This document shows positions 1 through 8,232 of a DNA stretch of 64,000 bases, one piece after another (position 1 is the first letter of the stretch; each line of letters begins with the position of its first letter). The DNA is from Amycolatopsis tucumanensis (GTDB taxonomy: Bacteria > Actinomycetota > Actinomycetes > Mycobacteriales > Pseudonocardiaceae), in assembly GCF_021654135.1 (NCBI RefSeq), contig NZ_JAKGSD010000036.1:1-64000 (forward strand). Reading direction: 5' to 3'. The notes under the pieces were generated by a model. It saw only the letters and a program-made list of their open reading frames with translations. It had not been told where the DNA came from and searched no databases. Position numbers and translations under genes: made by a program.

Positions 1-46
1 CACTGTTGCGGACCTCGAGCCGCAGCAGCTTCCGACCTTCAGGCAC
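1..46 (-). CDS. lipA: Lipoyl synthase, N-terminal fragment cut by window edge
   Basis: Only the first codons are in the window. Read leftward from a GTG at 46, they give the opening typical of actinobacterial lipoyl synthases (PEGRKLLRLEVRNS). GGAGG at 56-60 sits 8 bases before this GTG; another in-frame GTG at 55 is possible. Lipoyl synthase is a radical SAM enzyme that inserts two sulfurs into octanoyl-lysine on E2 proteins. It lies just downstream of the acetoin dehydrogenase genes, whose E2 needs lipoate, so it may be a complex-dedicated copy like the acoS gene of some acetoin operons. The catalytic part is outside the window, so identity rests on about 15 residues and context. Confidence 0.6.
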   Translation of the reverse strand, partial: MPEGRKLLRLEVRNS

Positions 47-69
47 AACAGTCACCTCCGGGACGTGGC

Positions 70-116
70 GGTTCTCCTGCCGCGCCGGAGCCGGGTCGCG
101 GCGCGGCAGGAGAACC
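70..116 (-). terminator. Long GC-rich hairpin between E3 and lipoyl synthase genes
   Basis: Positions 70-86 and 100-116 form a perfect 17-bp inverted repeat with a 13-base loop. It lies between the stop of the dihydrolipoyl dehydrogenase gene and the lipA start. There is no T-tract, so it could be an intrinsic terminator of the high-GC type, an attenuator, or a stabilising 3' stem. Confidence 0.55.
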
Positions 117-123
117 GGGCTGG

Positions 124-1521
124 TCAGCTGTTGAGCGAGCGCCCCAGAGCGGCCAGGACCGATTCGTGCATCGCTTCGGAGAGCGTCGGGTGGGCGAACA
201 CGACTTCGGCGAGGTCCTCCGTGGTCGCCTCGAGGGACTGGGCGATCCCGAACCCCTGGATCTGCTCGGTCACCTCCGGGCCCACCATGTGCGCGCCGAG
301 CAGTTCACCGGTGTCGGCGTCGAACACGGTCTTGACGAACCCGTCGCCCTCGCCGATCGCCAGCGCCTTGCCCGAGGCGGTGTAGTCGAACCTGCCGACC
401 CGCAGGCGCCGCCCGGTGGCGCGCGCCTGCTCCTCGGTCAGGCCCAGGTGCGCGACCTGCGGCCGCGCGTAGGTGCAGGCCGGCACGCGCCGCCGGTCGA
501 GTGGCCGGACGTGCTCGACGCCGGCCAGCTTCTCGACGCACAGCACGCCTTCGTGACTGGCCTTGTGGGCCAGGCACGGCGCGCCCGCGACGTCACCGAT
601 CGCGTAGACGCCGAACGCGGTGGTCCGGCACCACTCGTCGGTGCGGACGAACCCGCGCTCGACCTCGACCCCGGCCTCCTCGAGCCCGAGGTCCTCGACG
701 TTGCCCTGGATGCCCGCGGCGACCAGGACCCGTTCGGTGGTGATCTTCTCCGCCGACCCGTCGGACAGGGTCAGGGTCGTGGTGACCGCGTCGATCCCGG
801 CGTCCACACCGGACACCGACGCTCCCTGGTGGACAGTGATGCCGCGGTCCGTGAACCGCTTGCGGACGTGCTCGGCGACCGTGGCGTCCTCGGCCGGCAT
901 GATGCGCGGCATCGCCTCGACGAGCGTCACCGCGGTCCCCAGGTCGCGGTAGAGGCTGGCGAACTCCACGCCGATCGCACCGGATCCGACGACCAGCAGC
1001 GACTCCGGCAGTGACGGCGGCGTCAGCGCCTGGAAGTAGGTCCAGACGCGCTCGCCGTCGGGCGCCACGCCGGGGATCGAGCGCGGCCGGGCTCCGGTCG
1101 CGAGGATCGTGTGGTCCGCCCGGTAGCGGGTGCGCGCACCGTCCGCGGCGACGTCGATCTCGCCCCGGCCCGCCAGGCGGGCCGTTCCCGTGATCACCTC
1201 CACACCGTTCTTCTTCAGCAGGTAGCCGATCCCGTTCGACAAGCGTTCCGACACCGAGCGGCTGAACTTCACCAGCCCGGCCATGTCGAAGGTGACCCCG
1301 GCGGCGCGGAACCCGAGCGGCTCGAGGTTGGCCAGGGTGTGCGCGACGTCCGCCCCGTGCAACATCGCCTTGGTCGGGATACACCCCCAGTTCAGGCAGA
1401 TCCCGCCGAGCCGGTCGCGCTCGACTACCGCGGTGCGCAGCCCGAGCTGGGCCGCGCGGATCGCGGCGACGTAACCGCCCGGGCCACTGCCGACGACGAG
1501 GACGTCGTACTTCTCGCTCAT
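124..1521 (-). CDS. acoL: Dihydrolipoyl dehydrogenase (E3) of the acetoin dehydrogenase complex
   Basis: 465 residues, full length for the family. This flavoprotein reoxidises the dihydrolipoyl arm of E2 and passes electrons to NAD+. Visible are the N-terminal FAD motif GSGPGG (residues 11-16), the redox-active disulfide in GGICLNWGCIPTK (Cys42 and Cys47), a second dinucleotide motif GSGAIG near residue 180, and the C-terminal HPTLSE sequence carrying the catalytic His. It is the fourth gene of the leftward operon, 10 bases after the E2 gene, so it is probably the dedicated E3 rather than the housekeeping Lpd. Assignment as a dihydrolipoyl dehydrogenase is secure; assignment to acetoin rests on the neighbours. 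Confidence 0.92.
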   Translation of the reverse strand: MSEKYDVLVVGSGPGGYVAAIRAAQLGLRTAVVERDRLGGICLNWGCIPTKAMLHGADVAHTLANLEPLGFRAAGVTFDMAGLVKFSRSVSERLSNGIGYLLKKNGVEVITGTARLAGRGEIDVAADGARTRYRADHTILATGARPRSIPGVAPDGERVWTYFQALTPPSLPESLLVVGSGAIGVEFASLYRDLGTAVTLVEAMPRIMPAEDATVAEHVRKRFTDRGITVHQGASVSGVDAGIDAVTTTLTLSDGSAEKITTERVLVAAGIQGNVEDLGLEEAGVEVERGFVRTDEWCRTTAFGVYAIGDVAGAPCLAHKASHEGVLCVEKLAGVEHVRPLDRRRVPACTYARPQVAHLGLTEEQARATGRRLRVGRFDYTASGKALAIGEGDGFVKTVFDADTGELLGAHMVGPEVTEQIQGFGIAQSLEATTEDLAEVVFAHPTLSEAMHESVLAALGRSLNS

Positions 1522-1531
1522 GGCAGTCCTC

Positions 1532-3037
1532 CTAGACGAGCATCAGGGCGGGCGACTCGACGAGACGCTTGAGCTCCCGCAGGAACTCCGCGCCCAGCGC
1601 GCCGTCGATCACGCGGTGGTCGCAGGACAACGTCGCGGTCAGCAGCGTGCGCACGACCACCTCCCCGCCTGCGACGACCGGGCACGGCCGTCCGGCGCCG
1701 ACGGCGAGGATCGCGCCCTGCGGCGGGTTGATGATCGCGTCGAACTCCGTCACCCCGTACATGCCCAGGTTGGAGATCGTGAAGGTGCCGCCCTGGAACT
1801 CCTCGGGCCGCAGCCTGCCGGTCTTGGCCTTGGTGACCAGGCTGTGCACCTCGGCCGAGATCTCGGCGAGCGATTTGCCCTCCGCCGCCCGGACGATCGG
1901 GGTGACCAGGCCGCCGGGGAGCGCGACGGCGACCGAGATGTCGGCCGCGGAGTGCCGGAGCACCGCCTGCGCGCTCTCGTCGAACTGCACGTTGACGTCG
2001 GGCACCCGCCGCAGCGCCGCCGCGCAGGCCTTGATCAGGAAGTCGTTGACCGACAGCTTCACCTTCGGCACGGTCGCGTTGATCCGCTTGCGCAACGCCA
2101 GCAGCTCGTCGATCTCCAGGTCGACGCTCACCCGGAAGTGCGGCGCGGTCTGCTTCGAGGCCTGCAGGCGCCGCCCGATCTCCTTGCGCATCGGCGACAA
2201 CGGCACGGTTTCGACCTGCGCGCCGCTCTCGGCGGGAGCCGCGGGAACCTCGGGCGCGGCTGTCAGGCCGAACCTGCGCTCGGCCTCCCGCACATCCGCC
2301 TCGCACACCCGGCCGCGGGAGCCGGTGGCGCGGCAGTCGTACAGGTTGATGCCCAGCCGCGCGGCCAGACGGCGGGCCACCGGGGTGGCGGGCACCGCGC
2401 TGTCGTCCTGGCTGGAGCGTCCCGGCACGGTGGGGCGGGGCGGTGCGGGTGCGGGCGCGACCCGTCCACCGGCCGCGCCGACCGCGGCGTGGACGTCGGC
2501 GACCGAGATCCGGCCATCGCGGCCGCTGCCCGGCACCTTCGCCAGGTCGATCCCCAGCTCCCGGCCGAGGCGGCGGGCGTGGGGGGTGGCGAAGACGTCC
2601 TCGCCGGTCCGTCCCCGCAACTCCGGCGGCACGACCGTGTCCCCCGCCGGGCCCGGTTCCGGGGCGGCGGGACGCGCCGGCACCGGATCGGCGAGGCTCG
2701 CACCGTCACCGTTGGCCGCGACCGGCGCGGTGTCCCCCTGCGCGCCGGTCCCGTGCCGGGCGAGGAAACGCTCGATCTCGTCGTCACTCACGCTCTCCGG
2801 AGCCGACACCGCGATCGGCGCGCCGACCGGCAGAGTCTGGCCGGGCCGCGCGAGGACGCGCCGGAGCACGCCGTCGAACGGCGCCTCCATCTCGTTGGTG
2901 ATCTTGCTCGTCTCGACCTCGCACAGCAGGTCGCCCTTGCGGAAGCCGGCCCCCTCCGCCAGCCGCCACGCGGTCACGGTGCCTTCCTCCATGGACAGGC
3001 CCCACTTCGGAATCTCGATCAGCTTGATGTCGCTCAT
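1532..3037 (-). CDS. acoC: Dihydrolipoamide acetyltransferase (E2) with two E3-binding domains
   Basis: 501 residues from the ATG at 3037; the frame stays open upstream, but the lipoyl domain begins at once here. E2 transfers the acetyl group made by E1 to CoA. One lipoyl domain (residues 1-80) has the lipoylated Lys45 in ETSKITNE. Two successive peripheral-subunit-binding domains follow: ATPHARRLGRELGIDL... (about 148-185) and ATPVARRLAARLGINL... (about 216-253), joined by Pro/Ala-rich linkers. The catalytic core (about 270-501) ends with the DHRVIDG active-site motif. Most E2 proteins carry a single binding domain, so the pair is unusual. The start lies 2 bases after the stop of the E1 beta gene. 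Confidence 0.9.
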   Translation of the reverse strand: MSDIKLIEIPKWGLSMEEGTVTAWRLAEGAGFRKGDLLCEVETSKITNEMEAPFDGVLRRVLARPGQTLPVGAPIAVSAPESVSDDEIERFLARHGTGAQGDTAPVAANGDGASLADPVPARPAAPEPGPAGDTVVPPELRGRTGEDVFATPHARRLGRELGIDLAKVPGSGRDGRISVADVHAAVGAAGGRVAPAPAPPRPTVPGRSSQDDSAVPATPVARRLAARLGINLYDCRATGSRGRVCEADVREAERRFGLTAAPEVPAAPAESGAQVETVPLSPMRKEIGRRLQASKQTAPHFRVSVDLEIDELLALRKRINATVPKVKLSVNDFLIKACAAALRRVPDVNVQFDESAQAVLRHSAADISVAVALPGGLVTPIVRAAEGKSLAEISAEVHSLVTKAKTGRLRPEEFQGGTFTISNLGMYGVTEFDAIINPPQGAILAVGAGRPCPVVAGGEVVVRTLLTATLSCDHRVIDGALGAEFLRELKRLVESPALMLV

Positions 3038-3039
3038 GA

Positions 3040-4071
3040 TCAGACCGCCAGCGTCTTGCGAACAGCGGCTTCGATCCGCGCCGCGCTCGGCAGCCACGCC
3101 TGCTCCAGCGCCGGCGAGAACGGCACCGGCGTGTGCGGCGGGGTGACCAGCTCGATGGGCGCGCGCAGCGACCCGAACGCCTTGGTCGAGATCAACGCTG
3201 CGAGGTCGTGCCCGAAACCGCAGCGGGCGGCGGATTCGTCGACGATCACGACCCGTCCGGTGGAGGCCACCGATTCCAGCACGCCTTCCTCGTCCAGCGG
3301 GGACACCGTGCGCGGGTCGACCACCTCGACGGAGATGCCTTCGGCGGCGAGCTTGTCGGCGGCTTCGTTGGCCCGGTTCACCATGGCCGACAAGGCGATC
3401 ACGGTGACGTCGTCACCTTCGCGGGTGTAGTTGGCGACGCCGAACGGGAGGGTGTAGGCCTCGTCGGGCACCTCGGCCTTCTGGTCGTAGAGCGTCTTGT
3501 GCTCGCAGAACACGACCGGGTCGTCGTCCCGGATCGCCTGGATCAGCAACCCCTTGGCGTCGTAGGCGTTGGACGGCGCGACCACCTTCAGGCCCGGTAC
3601 CGCGGCGAACACGTTGTACGGGGACTGCGAGTGCTGGGCGGCGGCGGAGAAGCCGGCGCCGATCATGCCGCGCACCACCATCGGGGTGCGGGCCTTGCCG
3701 CCGAACATGTACCGGAACTTCGCGGCCTGGTTGTAGAGCGCGTCGTAACAGACCCCGAAGAAGTCCATGAACATCAGCTCGGCGACCGGGCGCAGCCCGG
3801 TGAGCGCGGCCCCTGCCGCCATCCCGATAATGGCCGACTCGGTGATCGGGGTGTCGATCACCCGGTCGGACCCGAACTCGGTCCACAGGCCCTTGGTGAC
3901 GCCCAGCACGCCGCCGAACGCCTCGATCTTCTTGGTCTCCAGGTCGGGGTTGGTGCCGGCCTGGCCGCCGCGGAGGTCCTCGCCGATCTGCACCACCGTG
4001 GCGTCGCGCGCCATCTCCTGGGCGAGAGCGTCCTTGATCGCCTCGCGGTACGTCTTCTTCGACGTGGCCAT
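3040..4071 (-). CDS. acoB: Acetoin dehydrogenase E1 component, beta subunit
   Basis: 343 residues from the ATG at 4071, usual size for a TPP-dependent E1 beta subunit. The start matches the family N-terminus (TYREAIKDALAQEMARD); the frame is open far upstream but that part is antisense to other genes. The protein has the transketolase pyrimidine-binding region (VIDTPITESAIIGMAAGAALTGLRPVAEL type sequence near residues 75-100) and the transketolase C-terminal domain. With the alpha subunit it would decarboxylate acetoin, giving acetaldehyde and an acetyl group on E2. A branched-chain or pyruvate dehydrogenase is the alternative; the neighbouring regulator and the shared operator at the butanediol dehydrogenase gene favour acetoin. 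Confidence 0.88.
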   Translation of the reverse strand: MATSKKTYREAIKDALAQEMARDATVVQIGEDLRGGQAGTNPDLETKKIEAFGGVLGVTKGLWTEFGSDRVIDTPITESAIIGMAAGAALTGLRPVAELMFMDFFGVCYDALYNQAAKFRYMFGGKARTPMVVRGMIGAGFSAAAQHSQSPYNVFAAVPGLKVVAPSNAYDAKGLLIQAIRDDDPVVFCEHKTLYDQKAEVPDEAYTLPFGVANYTREGDDVTVIALSAMVNRANEAADKLAAEGISVEVVDPRTVSPLDEEGVLESVASTGRVVIVDESAARCGFGHDLAALISTKAFGSLRAPIELVTPPHTPVPFSPALEQAWLPSAARIEAAVRKTLAV

Positions 4072-4085
4072 GGGATTTCCCTTTC

Positions 4086-5051
4086 TCAGTACGAGACGTA
4101 GACGTCGGTCAGCAGGTTCTCCGCCGGCGGGTACGCGGCCGCGCGGGCCTTCGCCACCGCCGCGTCGACGCGGGCGCGCGACTCCTCGTCGATCGCGTCG
4201 AACTCGGCCGCCTTCACCTTCCTGGCGTCCACCCGGCTGCGGAAGATCCGCAGCGGGTCCTGGGTGGCGCGCAGCTCCGCGACCTGCTCGGGCGTCCGGT
4301 ACAGCTGCGCGTCCCCCTCGAAGTGGCCGAACCACCGGTGCGCCTGCGCCTCGATGGTCGTCGGGCCGCCACCGGTGCGCGCCCGTTCGACGGCCTCCCG
4401 CGCCGCGTCGTGCACGGCGAAGAAGTCCGTGCCGTCCACGGTGACCGCGGGCATGCCGAAGGACGCCGCGCGCGCCGCGATGTCGGGAGCGCCCACCGCG
4501 TAGTCGGTGCCGGTGGCCTCGCCGTAGCCGTTGTTCTCGATGACGAAGACGATCGGGAGCTTCAGGACGACGGCCATGTTCATGGCCTCGAACACCGTGC
4601 CCTGGTTGGACCCGCCGTCGCCGGTGAACGAGGCGGCCACCCCGCCGTTGCCGAGCGTCTTGGCGCTGAGCGCGGCTCCGATCGCGAGCGAGGGCGCGCC
4701 GCCGACGATCGCGTTGGCCCCCAGCATGCCGACGGAGAGGTCGGCGATGTGCATCGATCCGCCCTTGCCGTGGCACAGTCCGGCGTCCTTGCCGAAGATC
4801 TCCGCCATCATGCCGTCGATGTCGCAGCCCTTCGCGATGCAGTGACCGTGCCCGCGGTGGGTCGATCCGATGTAGTCGGTCGGGGCGAGGTTCTCGCAGA
4901 CGCCGACCGCGATGGCCTCCTGACCGGAGTAGAGGTGGATGAACCCCGGGATGTCGCCGGTGGCGTTCTCCTCGTGGAGGCGGTCTTCGAACGCGCGGAT
5001 CTCGGACATCCTCCGATAGGCACGCAACAGTGCCTGCCTGTTCAGGGACAT
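4086..5051 (-). CDS. acoA: Acetoin dehydrogenase E1 component, alpha subunit
   Basis: 321 residues from the ATG at 5051, the first gene of the leftward operon. The thiamine diphosphate motif is clear: GDGGSNQG at residues 144-151 through to IENNGYGE at 171-178. The short length and the lack of the N-terminal extension found in branched-chain enzymes fit the AcoA/PDH-alpha type. It would bind TPP with the beta subunit and form the acetaldehyde-releasing active site. The gene is 14 bases upstream of the beta-subunit gene. Its promoter lies in the 187-base gap shared with the divergent GAF activator, which holds a perfect inverted repeat. Confidence 0.88.
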   Translation of the reverse strand: MSLNRQALLRAYRRMSEIRAFEDRLHEENATGDIPGFIHLYSGQEAIAVGVCENLAPTDYIGSTHRGHGHCIAKGCDIDGMMAEIFGKDAGLCHGKGGSMHIADLSVGMLGANAIVGGAPSLAIGAALSAKTLGNGGVAASFTGDGGSNQGTVFEAMNMAVVLKLPIVFVIENNGYGEATGTDYAVGAPDIAARAASFGMPAVTVDGTDFFAVHDAAREAVERARTGGGPTTIEAQAHRWFGHFEGDAQLYRTPEQVAELRATQDPLRIFRSRVDARKVKAAEFDAIDEESRARVDAAVAKARAAAYPPAENLLTDVYVSY

Positions 5052-5119
5052 GGCGCTCCTCAGCTGGTCGGGTCGGTGTGAACGCCGACCGTAGGAGCGC
5101 CCGCGGCCGCGGGACCAGC

Positions 5120-5167
5120 GTTGCAGGGGGTTGCGGTGCGGGAACGGGACGTGCAACCCCCTGCAAC
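5120..5167. promoter_or_regulatory. Large inverted repeat in the aco/regulator divergent promoter
   Basis: GTTGCAGGGGGTTGC (5120-5134) is repeated as its exact reverse complement at 5153-5167 after an 18-base spacer. The right arm lies in a segment (5151-5176) that is near-identical to one upstream of the butanediol dehydrogenase gene (11594-11619). This is the expected place for the activator encoded at 5239 to bind. Confidence 0.7.
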
Positions 5168-5238
5168 CCTTGCCGCCCGGGCCGCCGGCGCGGTTCCCTG
5201 CTCGGAGCTGGGATCACCGACGCGACCGGCAGGGAGCC

Positions 5239-6429
5239 ATGCGCCACCACCCGTTCACCGCCGACCCGCGGCAGTACGCGCGGAACGTGGCCCGGGCACA
5301 GGACCTCGTCCTGGCCGGGGGCCGGCCGGGCACCGCGCCCCGCCCGGTCATCTCGCAGTCCTGGCTTCGCGTCAGCCGCCAGGGTGTCGATCCGGACCGG
5401 GCCGCCGTGGATCCCGTGTCCCCCGGCGACCTGGAGGAGCGCCGCGCCGGCTGCGGCCTGACCAGGAAGGCGGTGCGGACGCTGCGGGACGGGCTGGTGC
5501 CGCTCGCCGGGGACACCGGGCACATCGTGGTGATCGTGGACGCCGACGGGCTGGTCCTGTGGCGCGAAGGGCATCCGGGCGTGGCCCGGCGGGCCGACCG
5601 GCTGGGTTTCGTGGACGGCGCCTGCTGGGCGGAGAACACCGTCGGTACCAACGCCATCGGCACCGCGCTCGTCGAGCGGCGCCCGATCCAGGTGCACTCG
5701 ACCGAGCACTACGCGCGCAACCACCACGAATGGTCCTGCGCGGCCGCGCCGATCCGCGACCCCCGGGACGGCACGCTGCTCGGCGCGGTCGACATCAGCG
5801 GACCGGTCTCGACCGCGCACCCCGCGATCCTCGCGCTCGTCACCGCGCTCGCGGGCCTGGCCGAAGCGAGCCTGCGGGAAGACCACCGCTGCGCCCTCGA
5901 CCGGCTCCGCGCCACGGCCGCGCCGCTGCTGCCAAAGGTCGCCGGACCGGCTTTGGTGCTGGACCGGTCCGGCTGGGTCGCCGCCGCCAAAGGGCTGCCG
6001 CCGGTCGACCGCGTCCCGCTCCCCCGCACCCTGAACACCGACCGGATCTGGCTGCCCGCGCTGGGACACTGCACTGTCGAGCTCCTGCCCGACGGCGTCC
6101 TCGTCCGGCCGGTGGACGACGAACGCCCGGCCGTCGCACGGGTCGTGCTCGACCCGGGCTCCGGCGGTCGTCCCAGCCTCGTCGTGGAGGGTGAGACGGG
6201 CAGCTGGACGCACCGCCTGTCCCCGCGCCACTGGGACATCCTGCTCGAACTCGCACGCCACCAGGCCGGGCTCACCGCCACCGAACTCGCGGCCCGCCTG
6301 TTCGGCGACCCCTCCCGCACCGTCACCGTCCGCGCCGAGCTGTCCCGGCTGCGCAAGCGACTCCCCGACCTGCTCGACCACCGCCCGTACCGGTTCCGGG
6401 ACGCCGTGGACGTCGTCATCCGCGACTAG
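5239..6429 (+). CDS. AcoR-like GAF-domain activator without sigma-54 module
   Basis: 396 residues from the ATG at 5239. The N-terminus has the hallmark of AcoR/DhaR-type regulators (ISQSWLRVSRQGVDP, residues 38-52), followed by a GAF-type sensor region (about 90-210, with ENTVGTNAIGTAL). The AAA+ sigma-54 interaction domain of proteobacterial AcoR is absent. The C-terminus (about 330-396, WDILLELARHQAGLTATELAARL onwards) looks like a winged-helix DNA-binding domain. Actinobacteria lack RpoN, so this is the form expected here. It is divergent from the aco operon and probably activates it when acetoin is present. Family assignment is firm; ligand and targets are inferred from position and the shared operator. 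Confidence 0.8.
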   Translation: MRHHPFTADPRQYARNVARAQDLVLAGGRPGTAPRPVISQSWLRVSRQGVDPDRAAVDPVSPGDLEERRAGCGLTRKAVRTLRDGLVPLAGDTGHIVVIVDADGLVLWREGHPGVARRADRLGFVDGACWAENTVGTNAIGTALVERRPIQVHSTEHYARNHHEWSCAAAPIRDPRDGTLLGAVDISGPVSTAHPAILALVTALAGLAEASLREDHRCALDRLRATAAPLLPKVAGPALVLDRSGWVAAAKGLPPVDRVPLPRTLNTDRIWLPALGHCTVELLPDGVLVRPVDDERPAVARVVLDPGSGGRPSLVVEGETGSWTHRLSPRHWDILLELARHQAGLTATELAARLFGDPSRTVTVRAELSRLRKRLPDLLDHRPYRFRDAVDVVIRD

Positions 6430-6430
6430 C

Positions 6431-6505
6431 GCGGCTCAGCCGGCCAGCACCTGCGGCGACAGCTGCTTCAGCATCAGGTCGGTCCACTTCAGCCGGCGCG
6501 GCGTG
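6431..6505 (-). pseudogene. Duplicated 3' tail of the gene at 8233-8715
   Basis: Read leftward, this encodes RLKWTDLMLKQLSPQVLAG and a stop, nearly identical to the C-terminus of the protein encoded at 8233-8715 (QLKWTNAMLKQLSPQVLAG). At the DNA level 6431-6505 matches 8228-8302 at about 67 of 75 positions. No upstream part of the gene is present, so it is a remnant. The two copies flank the DUF11 surface-protein gene as direct repeats. Confidence 0.75.
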
Positions 6506-6513
6506 GGGCGGAT

Positions 6514-6546
6514 GGCGGGCGGCTCACCGGATGTGAGCCGCCCGCC
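6514..6546 (-). terminator. Hairpin downstream of the DUF11 surface-protein gene
   Basis: A perfect 14-bp inverted repeat (6514-6527 and 6533-6546) with a 5-base loop begins 16 bases beyond the stop of the gene ending at 6563. It is a likely intrinsic terminator, though without a long T-tract. Confidence 0.6.
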
Positions 6547-6562
6547 TTGCTGATCGCTCCGG

Positions 6563-8104
6563 TCAGGCGTTGCTGCGGCGCCGCTTGAGGGCGTAGCCGC
6601 CACCGCCGAGTGCGAGTACACCACCGGCGACGGCCAGCGACACCATCGGCACCACATCGGTCGTGACCTCGTTGGAGGTGTCGTTGGTCGGGTCGGTGTC
6701 GATCTCGTTGGACGTGACGACCGCGGTGTTGTAGAGCGTCTTCACGCTGCCGTCGGCGATGCCGGAAACCTCGATCACCGCACTGTCACCCGCGGCGAGT
6801 TCACCGCCGGTGCAGGTGAGGTCCAGGCCACTGACGGTGCAGCCCGGGGTGGTCGTGGTGATGCCGGTCAGGCCGGCGGGCAGCCGGTCGCTGACGGTGT
6901 ATCCGGTCGAGTTCCCGGGGCCGTGGTTGGTGACGATCAACCGGTAGGTGACGAGGTCGCCGGGCGCGGCGGTCGCCGGGCCCTCCTTGGCGAGGCTCAG
7001 GTCCGTCTTCTGCCCGGTGTTGGTCAGGGTGCAGGAGATGTCGTCACCCGGCTGCGGGGAGACCTGCACGCTGGTGCCGGTGCCCGACGGGAGCGGAGTC
7101 GCGCTGCCCGCGGTGGCGTTGGTGCAGGCCCAGGACTGGTCGTAGTTGCCGACCGGGCCGGTCTCGCCGAGCGTGTAGCCCTGGCCGGCCGCGCGCGGCA
7201 GGACGGTCAGCGCGCCGGTGGTGGCGGTGTTCGACAACCCGGTGCCGGCCGTGCCCACGGTCGTGCCCTCCGGCGAGGTCACCGAGATGTCGAACGAGTC
7301 GTTCGCCTGGCGCCGGTCGGTGACCTGCTTGTTCAGCGTCAGCTTCGAGGTCTGCACCGCGAACGCGACGGCCTCGATGCCCGCGTTCGACCGCAGGGTC
7401 TGGGAGAAGGTGGTCGCGCCGACCGAGTTGACCACGAGCGTGCCCCAGGTCGTGTTGGCTCCCCCGGTGCCCGTGCAGGTCACGGTGTTGGTGCCGAAAC
7501 CGGTGGCGGTGCTTGCCTGGCAGCCCTGCGTTCCGGGAACCGAGGCGACCTGGTTGATCGGCTGGTTCGAATTCCAGGTGATGCTTTCGGCCCCGGTGTT
7601 CTCGGCGTCGGCGCCCACCAGCGCGTAACCACTCACGCGCGCGCCGCCCGAGTCCGTGACCACGATGTCGCGCAGGGTCAGCGTGTTGGCGCCGCTGACC
7701 CTGGTGTACAGCGCGGGCTTGCCCGGGATGTTCTTGTAGACCCTGTTGCCCATAGCCGACGCCGTGCCGTTGGTTGGCACGGCGAAGGCGGCCACCGGCA
7801 CCGCCGGGCCGCCCGCGGGCCGGTTCACGATGTTGAACGTCATCGTGTAGCCGCCGGGCAGGGTGACTTTCATGTTCTGGCCCGCGGCGGAGCTGGCCTG
7901 GGTGTCGTTGTAGGCGCTCATGTCGAGCCAGCACAGGGTGGAAGCACTGGGCCCGCCGGTGCCGTAGCCACAGCCGACCGGCGCATCCGCGGCCGAAGCC
8001 GGGGACGCGCCACCAACCATGGTCAGTGCCGCCAGCCCAGCGGCCGACAGCGCACCGCCGACACGGGCGACGGCACGCCTCAGCGTGTTTGATTCCTGCG
8101 ACAT
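6563..8104 (-). CDS. Secreted surface protein with DUF11 domain and C-terminal membrane anchor
   Basis: 513 residues from the ATG at 8104, chosen because GGAG lies 6 bases before it; an in-frame ATG at 8116 is possible. Residues 1 to about 38 are a signal peptide ending in SPASA. A long Thr/Ser/Gly-rich extracellular region of CshA/fibril type follows. Near residues 365-480 there is a DUF11 (Ig-like) repeat, ending around NTAVVTSNEIDTDPTNDTSNEV. The C-terminus is a hydrophobic helix plus KRRRSNA, without LPXTG, so membrane retention is likelier than sortase anchoring. A surface-adhesion or structural role is inferred only. It interrupts the acetoin region and is flanked by duplicated DNA, which suggests insertion. 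Confidence 0.75.
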   Translation of the reverse strand: MSQESNTLRRAVARVGGALSAAGLAALTMVGGASPASAADAPVGCGYGTGGPSASTLCWLDMSAYNDTQASSAAGQNMKVTLPGGYTMTFNIVNRPAGGPAVPVAAFAVPTNGTASAMGNRVYKNIPGKPALYTRVSGANTLTLRDIVVTDSGGARVSGYALVGADAENTGAESITWNSNQPINQVASVPGTQGCQASTATGFGTNTVTCTGTGGANTTWGTLVVNSVGATTFSQTLRSNAGIEAVAFAVQTSKLTLNKQVTDRRQANDSFDISVTSPEGTTVGTAGTGLSNTATTGALTVLPRAAGQGYTLGETGPVGNYDQSWACTNATAGSATPLPSGTGTSVQVSPQPGDDISCTLTNTGQKTDLSLAKEGPATAAPGDLVTYRLIVTNHGPGNSTGYTVSDRLPAGLTGITTTTPGCTVSGLDLTCTGGELAAGDSAVIEVSGIADGSVKTLYNTAVVTSNEIDTDPTNDTSNEVTTDVVPMVSLAVAGGVLALGGGGYALKRRRSNA

Positions 8105-8124
8105 CCGTTTCTCCATCAGTCGAT

Positions 8125-8140
8125 GTCACCGGTCGGTGAC
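8125..8140. promoter_or_regulatory. Palindrome upstream of the surface-protein gene
   Basis: GTCACCG and CGGTGAC flank a 2-base spacer at 8125-8140, about 20 bases upstream of the start at 8104. A possible operator; the binding protein is unknown. Confidence 0.4.
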
Positions 8141-8232
8141 CAATGGAGACGGAATCCCACGGCGAGATCTGACGCGGGTAGTCAGCCCGGGGGACCCCCG
8201 CGCCGGGGCAATAGCCGGCTAGCTCTGGCGGC

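Noticed and set aside
1520..3430. A long rightward open frame opposite the E2 and E1 beta genes.
   Set aside because: Its Arg/Ala/Gly-rich translation has no domain, and the opposite strand encodes unmistakable E2 and E1 proteins.
3040..6381. A single leftward open frame of 1,113 codons covering E1 beta and everything up to the activator gene.
   Set aside because: Only the part up to 4071 matches E1 beta. Upstream it is antisense to the activator gene and out of frame with E1 alpha, an artefact of high GC with few stop codons.
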